DNA of 64,000 bases from Balanoglossus misakiensis (Eukaryota > Hemichordata), in assembly GCA_040954595.2 (NCBI GenBank), contig CM082576.2, positions 18,414,001 to 18,478,000 of the forward strand, read 5' to 3'. The notes below the pieces were generated by a model. That model was given only the letters and a program-made list of their open reading frames with translations. It did no database searches and was not told the origin of the DNA. This document shows, piece by piece, positions 32,433-47,566 of the stretch. A program made the translations under genes and the position numbers. How positions within the stretch are numbered: the stretch's first letter is position 1; each line of letters opens with the position of its first letter.

Positions 32433-33110
32433 TTGCAAAGTAACTATAATTGTAAGTCTTATACTTTGGACGAATTTAATGCAAACGATTCCCTTCTGAC
32501 TCTGCAGTCATTTTCAACTCTTCATTTGAATATTAGATCGATCAGACGTCACTTTGATGACTTGTCAGTTGTTCTGTCGCTATTGAAATGCAAATTTTCT
32601 GTCATTGCCCTCAGTGAAACATGGCTAGACCCAGGTGTTGATGCATCATTATATAACCTCCCTTCATACAACTTTGTTCATAAATGTAGAGCTGTTTCCA
32701 GAGGAGGAGGTGTTGGTCTCTATTTACACGAGTCGTTATCATACTCTATAATACACTCAGTTGTTCTCCAACATTGCGAATGTCTTTTTGTTGAAATCCT
32801 ACTTGAAAAAAGCAAGGTCATCATAGGTGTCATATATCGCAGACCAAATACACCTACTCAGGAATTTTTAACCAGTTTATCAGATTGTCTTGATAATCTA
32901 CGCATTACCAACAAAAAATGCGTTTTACTAGGGGATTTCAATATAAATATAGATGGCGATAACACTGTCTTTAATGAATATATCGCTACTCTTAGTGGTA
33001 ATAATTTTTATCAAATCATGGATGTACCGACCAGAATAACTACTCACACCTCCACATTAATAGATCATTGTCATGTAAATTTTCGTGACCAGTTCATTGA
33101 AAGTGAGACA
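32433..33110 (+). pseudogene. LINE endonuclease (APE type), N-terminal part
   Basis: LHLNIRSIRRHFDDL (Asn of the first motif), FSVIALSETWLDPG (catalytic Glu), GGGVGLYLHESL, VIIGVIYRRPN and LLGDFNINIDGDN (catalytic Asp/Asn) mark an AP-like endonuclease that nicks the target for priming. The final S-D-H motif is displaced to after 33417 by a MITE insertion. Reading through the MITE gives a stop soon after 33120. Confidence 0.85.
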
Positions 33111-33417
33111 GTATACACATGGTGACTGACAATGAGGGCAACAGTGTATTTTGATGACCGAGGGTGCTGCTAGTCACAACTAAAACAGTCTTGTTTTCCC
33201 GAGGGCATAGCCCGAGGGAAACAGACTGTTTTGGTGTGACTGGCAGTCCCGAGGTCATTAAAAATACACTGTTGCCCGAATATGTCAGTCATCATGTGTT
33301 TTATAACACACCAAACCGATCGAACTGATGCCCTAGGCAACAGTTCGAAATGACTAATGTCACGTGACGTCGTATTGACGAATCACGATCGAGGGTTCGC
33401 TGCATGGTGTGTTATAA
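33111..33417. mobile_element. TA-flanked foldback MITE inside the LINE endonuclease
   Basis: The left part (ACACATGGTGACTGAC ... GGGCAACAGTGTATTTT) is inverted at 33255-33303 (AAAATACACTGTTGCCC ... GTCAGTCATCATGTGT). A second inverted pair, TATAACACACCA / TGGTGTGTTATA, lies at about 33302 and 33404. TA on each side fits a TA duplication, as in Tc1/mariner-type MITEs. The endonuclease frame resumes at the right edge with ISDHYPIF. Confidence 0.7.
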
Positions 33418-34780
33418 TACAGACTGATATAAGTGACCATTATCCCATCTTTGCCATCTTTAAGGATTTACGCCATGTATTCAATGTTGAAACAACTGAT
33501 TTCAAGTGTGATTTTTCTTTATTTGATCCAGTTTCTTATAAAAATGACTTTGCAAATATTTCTTGGCAGGATGTTTACGACTCTAATGATCCGAATGTTG
33601 CCTATAATACCTTTTACAAATTGTTTCATGATATGGCAACAAGACACGTGCCAGTCAAACGGTGTTCAAACCAGTGTAAGCGCTTACGGAAACCATGGAT
33701 CACAAAAGGACTTCTGGTCTCAATTAAAAACAAGCATAAGATGTTCTCCAAAACAAAACGCCATTCTGCAAGCTCATCTATTCACCAAGAGTACAAACTT
33801 TATCGCAACCTGTTAACAAAGCTGATGCGACGAGCAAAAAAGAAGTATTTTTGTGATAAATTGCAACTGTCTGTAGCCTCTGGGAAGGACCACAAAAAAT
33901 GGCAAGTCATCAATGAAATTTTGAACAAAAATTCAAAGGTTAATGCTCCACAAAAAATAAAAGATGACAAAACCCTGGGAATTTTGTTACTAAAAATATT
34001 GATATAGCTGACGCTTTTAATTCTTTTTTTGTCAACATTGGACAAAATCTAGCATCACAAATACATTGTAGCACTAATTTCAATGATTACCTTGGTATTC
34101 GTCATTTTAATTCGTTCTTTTTCCATCCTGTGCATTCTGGTGATATACTCAGAGAAATTAATTTATTAGACCATTGTAAAGCTGCTGGTTTTGATGAAAT
34201 ATATCCAAAACTTGTAAAGGAAGCAGCTGATTATATTACAGAACCATTTGCTCATATTGTTAATATTTCCTTGCCACAGGGTATTTTTCCAGAGAAACTG
34301 AAAATGGCAAGAGTAACACCAATTTTTAAAAAGGGTTGTGTTCATGAAATAGGAAATTACAGACCTATCTCTGTCTTGCCAATCTTTAGTAAGCTGTATG
34401 AGTCTATTGTAAATAAGCAACTGTGTTCTTTTTTCGAAAAATTTGATATTCTCACTAACAGCCAATATGGATTTCGTAAGAAATATAGTACTAAGTTAGC
34501 TTTAGCAGATCTCACAACTGAAATATCAAAGCACATTGATAACGGTCTTGTTACCTTTGGTATCTTTATTGATTTTAAAAAGGCATTTGATACGATTAAC
34601 CACACAATTTTGTTAGCTAAGCTATGCCACTATGGGATTAGGGGATCCACACTTAATTGGTTTAAGACTTATATAGAAGACCGGCAGCAGTATGTCAAGG
34701 TCAATAATTGTACTTCAAAAGCGAAAAGGATCTCCTGTGGGATTCCACAGGGATCAATTCTAGGTCCACTTCTTTTTTAG
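33418..34780 (+). pseudogene. LINE endonuclease end and RT N-terminal part
   Basis: It begins ISDHYPIFAIF (the S-D-H endonuclease motif). Then come the linker, VASGKDHKKWQVINEIL, a frameshift near 33999, MARVTPIFKKGCVHEIGNYR, SQYGFRKKYSTKLAL, FGIFIDFKKAFDTINH (RT motif A Asp) and SCGIPQGSILGPLLF. Near 34778 one base is missing from a T run, so the frame is lost immediately before the next RT block. Confidence 0.85.
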
Positions 34781-35658
34781 TATATATAAATGATATCTGC
34801 AGTTCCTCAGACTATTTTCAATTCAGGTTATTTGCTGACGATACCAATTTATTTTGTTCAGATAAGCAGGACAAAATCGATCTTGCCACTCTGAATGTTG
34901 AGCTAACTAAAGTACAGACCTGGTGTAAGTCAAATAAACTTACTATTAATATTGACAAAACAAACTATGTTATTTTCAAAACAGCCCAGGCGAAGTTTAA
35001 GCCTGAGGGGGATTTATATGTCTCTGATTTACCAATACATAATGTTTCATCTGCTGTTTATCTTGGAGTTACTCTTGACTCATCATTATCCTGGAAGTCT
35101 CACATCAACATTATTTTTAAGAAGGTTAGCTAAAAAATCGGTATTATTTCATATGTACGCCATTATCTCCCTAAGTCTATAATTTTATTATTATACAATT
35201 GTCTTATCCTTCCCCATATAATGTATTGTAGCGAAATATGGGGAAATGCGTATAAAACCTATTTAGATTGTATTTTCAAATTGCAAAAGAGACTTGTAAG
35301 ACTTATAACATTTTCTAGCCCCAATACACATAGTGCACCACTTTTTCAGCAACTTGGAATTCTTAATGTTTACAAACTCTGTAAATTTCAAACTTGTGTT
35401 TTTGCGTATGATCTAAAGGCAGGGCATTACGCCCACTCACTAGATCGCTATGCTTCATTTGTATCACACAAATATTTTACAAGATTTGCCTCTACTGATA
35501 AGTTTACGCTTCCCAAAGTAAAACTTACTTCATCTCAAAATAATTTATACTATTCTATTGCCAAGCATTGGAATGAAATTCCTACACAAATAAAATCAAT
35601 TCAATCAAGGAATTTATTTAAAACCTCTCTGAAAATGTATCTGTTGAGCATAGATTAA
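34781..35658 (+). pseudogene. LINE RT catalytic and C-terminal parts
   Basis: In the shifted frame LVYINDICSSSDYFQFRL leads into FADDTNLF, the catalytic F-A-D-D box, then W-C-x-x-N-K-L-x-I-N-x-x-K-T and YLGVTLDSSLSWKSHI. A stop at 35131 breaks the frame. The C-terminal segment 35221-35658 (QKRLVRLITF, LFQQLGILNVYKLCKF, AKHWNEIPTQIK) is intact to its TAA. Confidence 0.85.
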
Positions 35659-35882
35659 TTTAACCTCTTTTATAAACCTGTTTACTTTGTCACCGCGTTG
35701 TTTGACTACCAACTATTGTTTTGTGATATGAATTGGCAATTATATTAATTGTTTCAATGATTTGTATGTATTTAGGGCCAGGGACACGACTAGTTCCACT
35801 AGAACTACTTCCCTGGTCCGCACCAGTTATGTAAAATGCATCTTTCTGGTGAAATAAACTATCTATCATCATCATCATCTGT

Positions 35883-36889
35883 GGCACAACGCATCAAGTC
35901 GCACCAGCTCAGGACAGCCGTTCAATTATCCAATGCTTGCCAGGAGTTATAACAAGGTAATATATGTAACATTTTTTCCTGCTAAAGTATGCTCTAGCCT
36001 CAACTGGTTGAATGCTTGTGTGGTAAAACAACCGTCTCATCAGAAAAACAAAACAACTTTGAGGAATTTTCTGTTCTCTAGAACTTATCAGATTTACTTT
36101 ACCAATGTAATACTGTGATCATAGAATTCTCGACCAGTTGTATCCGCCTGTCAAAAATGTATTGAAATGCATGAAGTGACTAGAGCCATGGAACATGAGA
36201 CCTCCATCAGAACAAAAGTCAATTCCACATAAATGTAGTTCCAGGTGTAAAAGGCATGTCCAGTTGAAGGTGCTAAAAGGCATGTCCAGTTGGAGGTGCT
36301 AAAAGGCATGACCAGTTGGAGGTGCTAAAGCATTGCATAATAACAAAAGGTAATCATTATGTATGTTTATTTGTTTCCCCACGGGAATGAGTCATCTGGA
36401 AGGAGTACAAACTCAAGCACAGAAGTTCATCCAAAGTCAGGAATTTATTATTGAAGCATTCAACTGTGAAAGTTCAAAAGCAGACAGGCGTTTGCCATCA
36501 CCACAATTACAACTCAGAAACAATGGCCCCGGCCCAGAATACATTATGAATCAAGGAACCTAGTGTAACACGAACATAATTGCAAACACAAACATATACA
36601 TTTCTTAATAAAAAAGATAAAACATGAATTAAAATTACTACATCCCAAATAGGTCCCATTGTACTCCTAATCGAAATAAAACAGTAAATGGAATAAAAAT
36701 TCTGAATTTACACATTCCGTGTCCAATGCAAAAGAGCATGACTAGAGCATGCTTGAACAAAATTCCGATCGTATATCTCAATTATTATAGTGGCTTTCTT
36801 TCTAAAACTAAAGGCAGCAAATATCGGTGATATTTAATGCCATTTTCTAGCTGCAAGGTCACATGGGACATTTTGAGGGAATGGGCGTA
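35883..36889. other. Intergenic; small tandem repeat inside
   Basis: No gene recognised. A three-copy tandem repeat lies at 36249-36330. Confidence 0.5.
36249..36330. repeat. ~27-bp tandem repeat, three copies
   Basis: AAAAGGCATGTCCAGTTG followed by AAGGTGCT or GAGGTGCT occurs three times in a row. Confidence 0.9.
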
Positions 36890-37157
36890 ACCCCACGATT
36901 ATTACTCTCATGCAGAATCCATCAAAATCAAGCAAAGGATTTCTCTGGGAACTGTTACAGAGAATCCACTGAAATACTGTAAAGGATTCTATTGTGGATT
37001 CTGAAAGTGTTCCATATTTGACAGAATCCACTATTGGATTATATGTGGATTCTCTGAGTATCCACGATGGATATCTCAGGATTCTACTGGATTCTGTAAG
37101 AATCCACGAAAGAATCCACAACAATCCTTGGTGGATTCAGGCTATTTCACACAGTGT
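36890..37157. repeat. AGAATCC/GGATTCT-rich block, right copy (inverted partner)
   Basis: About ten GGATTCT or AGAATCC motifs, ending GGCTATTTCACACAGTGT, the inverse of the opening of 31228-31520. Confidence 0.75.
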
Positions 37158-37559
37158 TTGATGGTGTATTTAATATTAAGGCCCATTGAGGTGAATTTTG
37201 CACAGCAGTCTCCAGTCCAAAATACATAAATACATAAATGAACCTCTTATAACAGTTGTCGTCATTTCCAGAACAGTGTTGCTTTTGATGTGAAATGTCA
37301 GTTGTTACAATTAAAAGTTCTCATTGAACATTGTGTTGGAATAAGTTGAGATAGGAATAAGCTTAACATAACACTGCTCTTAGTCAAAAATCGTCACCTT
37401 CCTAGCATGCAACATTGTGTCGCCTACCTTGTCAAGTGATTTGAAGGTAAGACCACAATCAGTTAAAAATGCAGAAGTTTGATAAAATAAAATGACCACA
37501 AGTTTGACAAATTTCATTACACTATCACGTTTTTAGGTCCCATTGGTATGTACCATGGG

Positions 37560-38600
37560 ACCTTATGGGATTGATTGCGTCTGTATGTATGGATGGATGT
37601 ATGGATGGATGTATGTCTGTATGTCCGTCCACATCAACAACTTGAAAACCACAGCGCGTATGACCTTGATATTTGGTGTGTAGATGCAGGCAGGGCTGTA
37701 GATGGGAGTTTGTTCAAATGAAGTTGTCATTGCCAAAAATATGCAAATTAGCTGGGAAAATGTGACAAAACTCTGTAACTCAACAACCACTGGTCATATT
37801 GATTTGAAAATTGGTATGCATGTACCTTATATCAACCTCATACAGTCCTGTATGTTTTGAGCTAATATTATCGATTTCCTATTTTTTATGCATTTTTTTA
37901 TTTTTCCATGTTATTCAATAAAAAGTCTTCATTTCTCAAAGTGATGGGCTTACTTCTTTGAAATTTAGTATGAAGCTTCCTAATGATTGTCTGAGTAACC
38001 ATAGTTTTGTTCAAATTGTTGCAAAATTTGCATATTTATTATTTTGAGCAATATTTGCCATATTTGGTCAATTTTTTTTTCCCTTAAAACCGCATGCCAG
38101 ACGGCTTTGCAATTTGGTAGGCATGTTCGTAGGGGTAACCTAAGTAATATGCTGTAAAAAAAATTGATATCTGCATAAATGTGTTATCGGGGAAACTTTT
38201 GCAATTTTTGTCAAAATTTTTTTTGTCTGAAACTGCTTGTCATATTGCATTGAACTTTGGCAGCATGTTCCTTGTAGTGATTGAAGTAAGATTTGCAAAA
38301 TTTTGGTGATATTTGCATATTTGTGTTTTTGCCACTTTTGAACAAATATTTTCTGTGAAACTGCTTGTTGGATTGCTTTGAAATTAGTTTTTTCTCTGAT
38401 TGCTTTGAAATTTAGGATATAATTTCATAACACATGTATCTGTTCCAGGGCTGACTGAAAGAAGTTGCTTCTCATTTGTGTTTGTACAGACAATTTTTGG
38501 TCATTTTTTTTTCTAGCATCAGTTGTAAGACTGCCATGACACATGACAGTTTATTGGGCATGTTCCTTATTAATTTTTTTACATTCCATATTTCTATATG
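37560..38600. repeat. Simple GTATGGATG repeat followed by degenerate ~150-bp tandem units
   Basis: A short (GTATGGATG)-type microsatellite at 37585-37625 follows the hairpin GGTATGTACC (near 37544). Downstream, four to five diverged units share a pattern of a-A-A-C-x-G-C-T-T-G..., TTTGAAATTTGGTA and GCATGTTCCT at roughly 140-160-bp spacing. It is an old tandem array. Confidence 0.6.
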
Positions 38601-41185
38601 GTAAGATCATATCTGATAGCAATGTCACCTGTAATTTTTATCTGGTGTGTCACTGTTTCCGCATAATCCTCAAATGGGACCACAGTGTCCTTGACGCTAT
38701 TTTTTTTCATTTTGATGCTTGAAATGAGGTAAAATCTGTTGTTGAGATTAGCATTCCAATGGCGCTTGGGTGAAGACGTTTGCTGGTGAAGCTGCGCCAC
38801 CTAAGTCTAATTTGCAAGTCTTTCTACCCGCTTTCTCAGCCGTTACCCCTTCTAGTAGTTTCATAATTTTATTGGTATTTTAAAAATGTTTTCCTGTTTT
38901 TTTTGTTTACTTTTTTATTTATTTTTTTACTTTTTGTTGATTGTAATGCTGTATGGCGTACCAGTCATTTCAGTACTTTTACTATTTTATTACCATTACG
39001 AATAGTCAGAATACAGGGATGACGCCGTTATGGCGTTAGCCATTCACAATATATGTGACAGCTGGGTTGACATAGCTATATAAAGTGCTGTAGACACAGT
39101 GACGTGACAGAGCCTGAAATGTATGCCTGTCCTATCACTGCATGTATAGGATCGTGGACATGGGTTTGAATACAGAACTGTAATATAGTCTGAATGATTT
39201 TTTTCTCTCCAATATACACACAATTCTGCCTGTAGAGGCTACATTGGCCCAATTTTCTAAAATATATCTCTTGAAATACAATATCTACTCAACATGTCAT
39301 GATTTACTGTATACTTGTTCGAGCGGTATCCTTATGACAGTCACACCTAGGCGACTCCACTGAAGTCTCTGGATAATAAGCGGACACGCGAACATGCATT
39401 AAATACACGTAAACTCCTCGACTGTGATTTACACGAAAAGCCGAAACGGCGGAGGGAATCACCATCAATCACCCAACACTCACGCAGGGCAGCGATCTGC
39501 AGTAGAAAAAATAATGCCAATCGGCATGGCAAAGTAACACTTAAAATTTACATGTCCATACATTTATGAGACGCATGTGCTGAATGGTACTGTGTCCCGG
39601 AAGCTTGAATTGCCTGATTAATAATTAAAACATGCAAATATACCACAGCCTCTTATGGCAATTCAGAAACTATCGCTCTAAAAGGACCATGGTTGCGACA
39701 ATATTTGCCAAAAAGCTGTATAAACTGTAGCTCATGATAATTCCTGACTTTAACGCGATCTGGTAGAAAAGTGTTTGCTTGTTTGTTACTTGATTGTGGT
39801 GGAGTGTTATTTATTTGCTAGCGACTAAACAAACATTCTGAGCTATAAATTAAGTGTGTTGAGTGGTTTCTGTCAAAGTCTATACCCGTAAAGCCAATAT
39901 AACAAACAGTATTTAATCTTTTAGACTCATAGTAAATTGCTTCTGATATGTACCTGTACATATCAAGCTGAACAGACAGCATGTCAATAAACTTCAAACT
40001 AAACCATCAGAATATCAAAAACAACAATACCTAGGGAATAGTCACAGAAACCTAATTAATGGAAGGTCAAACTTATGACTTTTATAGTGGTCTTGTGTGG
40101 ACAGGGATGTCATTTACACTTCTTTACTTAGTACATGAGTGAGTGTGAACACGCTGATATTAATAACAATTCAATCGATGTTGGCTAATAGGAACAATAG
40201 TAAATGTTTAAGTTTTAATACAATAAGTATGAATTAACTTGAGCGGTGCTGATAACAATTACACACTGGAGGGTGGTACACATGGAGTCTCACTGACTCC
40301 AACATGTAATCAGATACAGGTGAAGGCCATTCTCTATAAGAGCAATAAAATATCTGACAGTTTTATGACAGCTGGTCAATATTTGCCTTAAAATGTTTGC
40401 CAACGTGGTTCTTATATACTCCCTTTCTTATCAGTACGTGTGTGGTGGGTCATGTGTCAATTGCCCTTGCATAAAATCTCAAGAGATGCCACTTTTGCAT
40501 TATTTTCATGATTTTATTTTACAACTTAGATTGGTCTATCTTAATATGTCATAATGTCATACAACAACAGCAAGGGACTCTTTTTGGAACTGTCTTTTCG
40601 ACAAAATGAGCATTACTGTTTCTACAACACTTTACAACTCAAATGATCTTGCCTTCATTGCTAATATTTTAGGAGATAGAATTTACATGGTTGACTACCA
40701 GGAGTCTGGTGAACAAGCAACTCTTCAAGAAAGTGTGCTGGACCTTGTACAAATATGCCTTGCGAACTGAATTTAGTACCGTGAAATGCTTCTTGTCGGA
40801 AGCCATCTTATATAATTTAGTATAGTAGTACCTCTGTAATTTAATGTGTTGATGTAACTCTTCTCATTTCGAGGAGGAATAAAGGAACAACAACAACAAA
40901 AACAACTCCAAACAGCATGCTAATATACCCTTACTTCACTTGTCAACATTGCCTGTGGGTGTGTAATGCTATCACAGATTTTACTACTTTTACAAGCAAA
41001 TATGCAACTTGTCTTCAAAATATGTGTTTATTGAATATATTTATTTATTTATTTAGAGTCAAATGTTTTTGGTGACATTTGAATATTTAGTGGAAGGTAT
41101 TTTATACATAAATTGTGGGTTCCAACATATTGTTGGGAGTAGCACAAGAAACTTCAGTGGCCACATAGAATTAATTTTCAACCTT
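38601..41185. other. Gene-poor region
   Basis: No exon, RNA gene or intact transposon recognised. A minus-strand frame at 39347-39532 starts with a hydrophobic stretch but has no supporting context. Confidence 0.5.
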
Positions 41186-41335
41186 CAGTAAAACCTGTCA
41201 AAACCAAACCCTGTCTAATCTTGAAACCTGTCTATACTGAACACCATTTCAGTCCCTTCGACATAGAATCACATATTAAAAGAACCTTTACAATTTCTTC
41301 AGTGCCTTCAGTGTTCTGTTCAGACAGGTTTTACT
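41186..41335. mobile_element. TA-flanked MITE (CAGTAAAACCTGTC ends), copy 1
   Basis: Left end CAGTAAAACCTGTC, right end GACAGGTTTTACTG followed by TA. The interior shares AAAAGAACCTTTACAA with the copy at 48832-49001. The TIR and TA target suggest a Tc1/mariner-like non-autonomous element. Confidence 0.75.
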
Positions 41336-42340
41336 GTAGTTAATATCCCAAATGTCATAGCAGCTGCCCCTTTAAAACAAATTCTTTTCAAAAAATGTGT
41401 TTCTAATAGATTTGGTCAGGTGGAAAGGTATGTCACACACTGTTTGCACTGAACACTGAAGTGGTTGCCATTTTATTGACACAAATTGAATGACATGATG
41501 CATCACATTAGACTTACGGGTAAACCATTTTATTGTTAGGGGAGTGCAGCTTAGTTTCTACTCTGCCTATTCTCTGATTTTGTTTTCTTTACTATTTGGC
41601 AGAGGCAAAATGCAGACTAGTTATGGAAGTGTTCCTAAGTAACTATGCATAAATTATTTCTATTAATCTAAGCACAACATGTAAAATATAAATCAACCAG
41701 GTAGACTCATGTCTCCCCCTACAGTAATGGTGACAATTCCTATCATAGTACCCAACTTACTCAAGAAAACACACTTAATGTTAGCAAACAGTCCTATAGA
41801 TATAGCCTGGACCCCTGTCCCATTCCTGCTGCTGGTAGTGACAGCAGGGTTAGAAAGTGGGCAGAGAACAAGAGTATCTTACAGGCCTCTTTCATGACCC
41901 CTGTGTGACCTTACATCCTGGTGATTTGTTGGTTTGACATCATTCATCATTCAATGTTAAATACAACAGCTAATCTTTCTAACACAGGCAATGTTTAACA
42001 GTTTTGTTCAAGGATGAGAAAAAATGCATTGATTTAATAGCGTGGTTGGTAAACTCGAAATTGTATACTCACACCAACAAAATTCCAGGATCAGGAGGTC
42101 AAAAGGGGTCATAAAAGTGGCATGATATAGCTTAGTAGCCAGTGGTGTAATATTTATATGAACTGTGCAACTTCATGCATATTTCAATGTTATAAGTATT
42201 GACTGACATATAAAATTTCTTTGCGATGTCGAAATTCAATGAGAAGAAACAAAAGCCAAAAGTTACCACATTTTATACTGACAATGATTTGTTTTGTACA
42301 GTTTACCCTATGGATCCAGCTATCATAAGAATAGGTCCAA
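41336..42340. other. Non-coding
   Basis: No supportable feature; only short open frames without domains. Confidence 0.5.
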
Positions 42341-42410
42341 TAATTGTAGCTTTGGTGGGCTGGTTGATCGCTGACGGGCTTGATCAACCAGCCCATCTAG
42401 GCTACAATTT
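42341..42410. repeat. Hairpin, ~28-bp arms
   Basis: AATTGTAGC...GGGCTGGTTGATC faces GATCAACCAGCCC...GCTACAATT with a ~13-bp loop. Confidence 0.85.
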
Positions 42411-42994
42411 TTGCAGCTATCATAGGAAGGGCACATTCGGAATACCCCCCACTGGGCAAAAAGGTTGATATACATTCAGTATTTTCACGTATATGGACAC
42501 GTAGATTAGGAATATGCGCAAGTATACAATAGTCTGCACAGTTGTACATCTACAATCTGCACCACGTATATGTGACGTATATTCACGTATATGGAACATA
42601 CCAATGTGTTAGTATACGTGCACGTATATCTATGAAGATCACGGGTGTGCACAACGCAGACCAATGCAGATCAAGTGCACACTATAAACATTCCAACGTA
42701 TTTGTACACATTCTCAGTGCATATCTTCCTTGCTATTTGCATGACTGTGTTATTAGCATACGTTACATCATCATCACAGACATTTACATTTGCATAGTTG
42801 AGTTCACATTCCTGGTATTTTTACGTATATTTAATGCAGACCCTTCCAGAAATTACCATACATTATGTCATCATTGTTGGCAAATATCCGAAAATAATTT
42901 TGGGGTCATATTTAAATTACCCCAAAGGTCACAATTCTGGGGTCATCCTTCATTGTCAGGATTTGACCTTTCCTTCTTATTCACCTTTGCTGTA

Positions 42995-43061
42995 AATTTG
43001 TTACTATTAATCTGCTTTGAGATGCAACTGCATCTCAAAGCAGATCAATAGCAACAAATTG
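42995..43061. repeat. Hairpin, ~32-bp arms
   Basis: AATTTGTTACTATTAATCTG and CTTTGAGATGCA are inverted after a 2-base loop (TGCATCTCAAAG ... GCAACAAATT). The inner 17 bp are perfect. Confidence 0.9.
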
Positions 43062-43473
43062 GTAAATGCATATTTCAAGCCGATACACTTCCTCCTATCG
43101 TGCATCAACAAAAAACTGCTCACATAATAAAATTCACTTAAAAGGTAATTTTATTTAAAACATATAAAATGATTAAAGACATTACATGGACAAAGAACAA
43201 AGTGTTTTGTTTTTAAATGCAAACCTAAAATCTGAAAAATAATCCTCAAAGTCTAGCTTCATTCAGTAACTCCAAAATACCATGAAAAAATTTGCTTCAT
43301 CTGACATCAGATCGCCTGCTTTCACCATGTTATCCTATTAAAGGGGAAATCAGGCGTAGTTGATTTCTACATAATTTGGTAGCTTTGATGTCACTCTTTC
43401 AGAAAAAAACATATTCGCCATGTATAGGTCGCGCGATTTTTTACAAAATCTAGGGAAAGTTGGCAGAATTTCC

Positions 43474-43830
43474 AATATGGCGTTTACTGTAATTTGAATC
43501 ATGGGAAAAAAAGCGCCAGGACCAACTTCCGCCCACCTTGGTGTGGGTGATACCATTTTCCGATTGGTATCACTGCATCACAAGCTAAGCGTATTTGCAT
43601 ATTTTTCATGGGTTATAGCTCATGAAAACTGTCAATAGATGACAAATTTTCGACTTTGCTGATGATTGTTTATCAACTGATGCAAAGAACAAACAATAGC
43701 TATGAAAATACGCCTAGTCTGTGACACCCAGTGACACCAATCGGAGAATGGTATCACCCACACCATGGTGGGCGGAAGTTGGTCCTGGCGCTTTTTTTCC
43801 CATGATTCAAATTACAGTAAACGCCATATT
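43474..43830. mobile_element. 357-bp palindromic foldback element
   Basis: The ends AATATGGCGTTTACTG / CAGTAAACGCCATATT are inverse, and the arms continue about 130 bp each (AAAAAAAGCGCCAGGACC, CTTCCGCCCACC, GGTGATACCATT) around a ~95-bp centre. It would form a long stem. It has no coding capacity. Confidence 0.85.
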
Positions 43831-43863
43831 TAATTTAAGGAGAAACCAAAAATGTACAATTAA

Positions 43864-44658
43864 GATGGGTCCCTGGGATCTTTGTGCTCGTTGCTATGGG
43901 CCTTTATAGGACACTACACTCAATTTTGATCGAAACCGTTATGAACGTCCGACAAGGGGCTTGTAACTAGTTAAAAATACGCACGATTGTGTGCACACCC
44001 CCTGTCTGAGTATGTTTACGGCAGCTACCGCCCGGCCATAGGCCGCTAAGCTAATACGGCAAAGCAGCGGTCAGCGATAGCGTGCGCGTCCTGTAACCAC
44101 AGTAACTGGATCGAACGCTAAAAATCCAATGTTTTGTACACAGAGATTTTGTACCGTTCACAAAAATCCCTAAGGCTTTTTTCACAGGCGACGTAGGCCA
44201 GCCAAATTTGACCTGCTTGTTGAGAGCGCACTTCCGCATAGTGTGACGGATCGTTTTTTCGGTTTTCGTCGTGTTAAGAAGCGATACCAGTGGAAGAGTG
44301 CGTCCAAAAACACCCAAAATCGATGACTTTTTCAGGTGTGGTACGGGTATGCTGAAATCGTAGGATACAACGATAATATTCGAAAACAAAATCTGTCACG
44401 ATCTTCCCTGGTTCAAGCAACTAATGAATACGTATCAAGTTCGTTTTTGAGGTCACGGAATAAAAAGCCTTAGGCTTTTGAAATTTGACCTAGCTAATTT
44501 GCATATCAATGGCGTCAGGGGGCGCGCGCTCACAATCGTGCAGATTTTCAACTAGTTACCAGCCCCTTGTTAGACTCTGAAAACGGCTTAGTCCAAATCG
44601 GGGTGTAATGTCCTATAAAGGCCCATAGCAACGGGCAAAAAGATCCCAGGGACCCATC
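43864..44658. mobile_element. TTAA-flanked element with ~135-bp inverted termini
   Basis: TTAA occurs at 43860-43863 and 44659-44662. The ends GATGGGTCCCTGGGATCTTT / inverse are followed by GTTGCTATGGGCCTTTATAG on each side, and the inverted similarity extends about 135 bp. The target is piggyBac-like. The termini differ from those of the family at 14910 and 26105. An internal minus-strand frame (44051-44389) resembles no transposase I recognise. Confidence 0.8.
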
Positions 44659-44662
44659 TTAA

Positions 44663-47376
<2,714 letters not shown>

Positions 47377-47378
47377 GA

Positions 47379-47566
47379 CAGTGTTTTATTCAGGATGGTA
47401 TCAGCAGGGGGTATATGTCCCCCTTCGCCAGAATATTTGAGGGTGATTCCACTCTGGCAAGGGGGAATGTTATATCTTCAACATGTGAGTAACATCATTT
47501 TAAAGGGCACTCAGGTGCCCCTTTGACAATTAAATTTCCAGGGGGTACCAACACATCAATAGGAGG
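47379..47566. mobile_element. hAT-like MITE, copy 2 (inverted, diverged)
   Basis: It starts CAGTGTTTTATTCAGGATGG and shares GCCAGAATATTTGAGGG and CATCATTTTAAAGGG with the inverse of 1087-1300. The far end is decayed. Confidence 0.55.

Larger units (their letters stand above)
31860..35882 (+). mobile_element. Non-LTR retrotransposon (LINE, CR1/Jockey-group-like), broken
   Basis: ORF1-like protein, AP endonuclease, RT and C-terminal region follow in the usual order, ending with a short ATC-repeat tail (about 35864-35880) of the kind left at LINE 3' ends. The element is interrupted by a TA-flanked MITE at 33111-33417 and by frameshifts at about 33999 and 34778. A truncated sister lies 5.1 kb upstream in the same orientation. 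Confidence 0.85.

Noticed and set aside
39347-39532. Possible secreted peptide (hydrophobic N-terminus)
   Set aside because: Short isolated frame with no splice context or recognisable mature domain.
44051-44389. 112-codon minus-strand frame inside the TTAA element
   Set aside because: No transposase or other recognised motif, no catalytic triad pattern, and it overlaps the inverted terminus.
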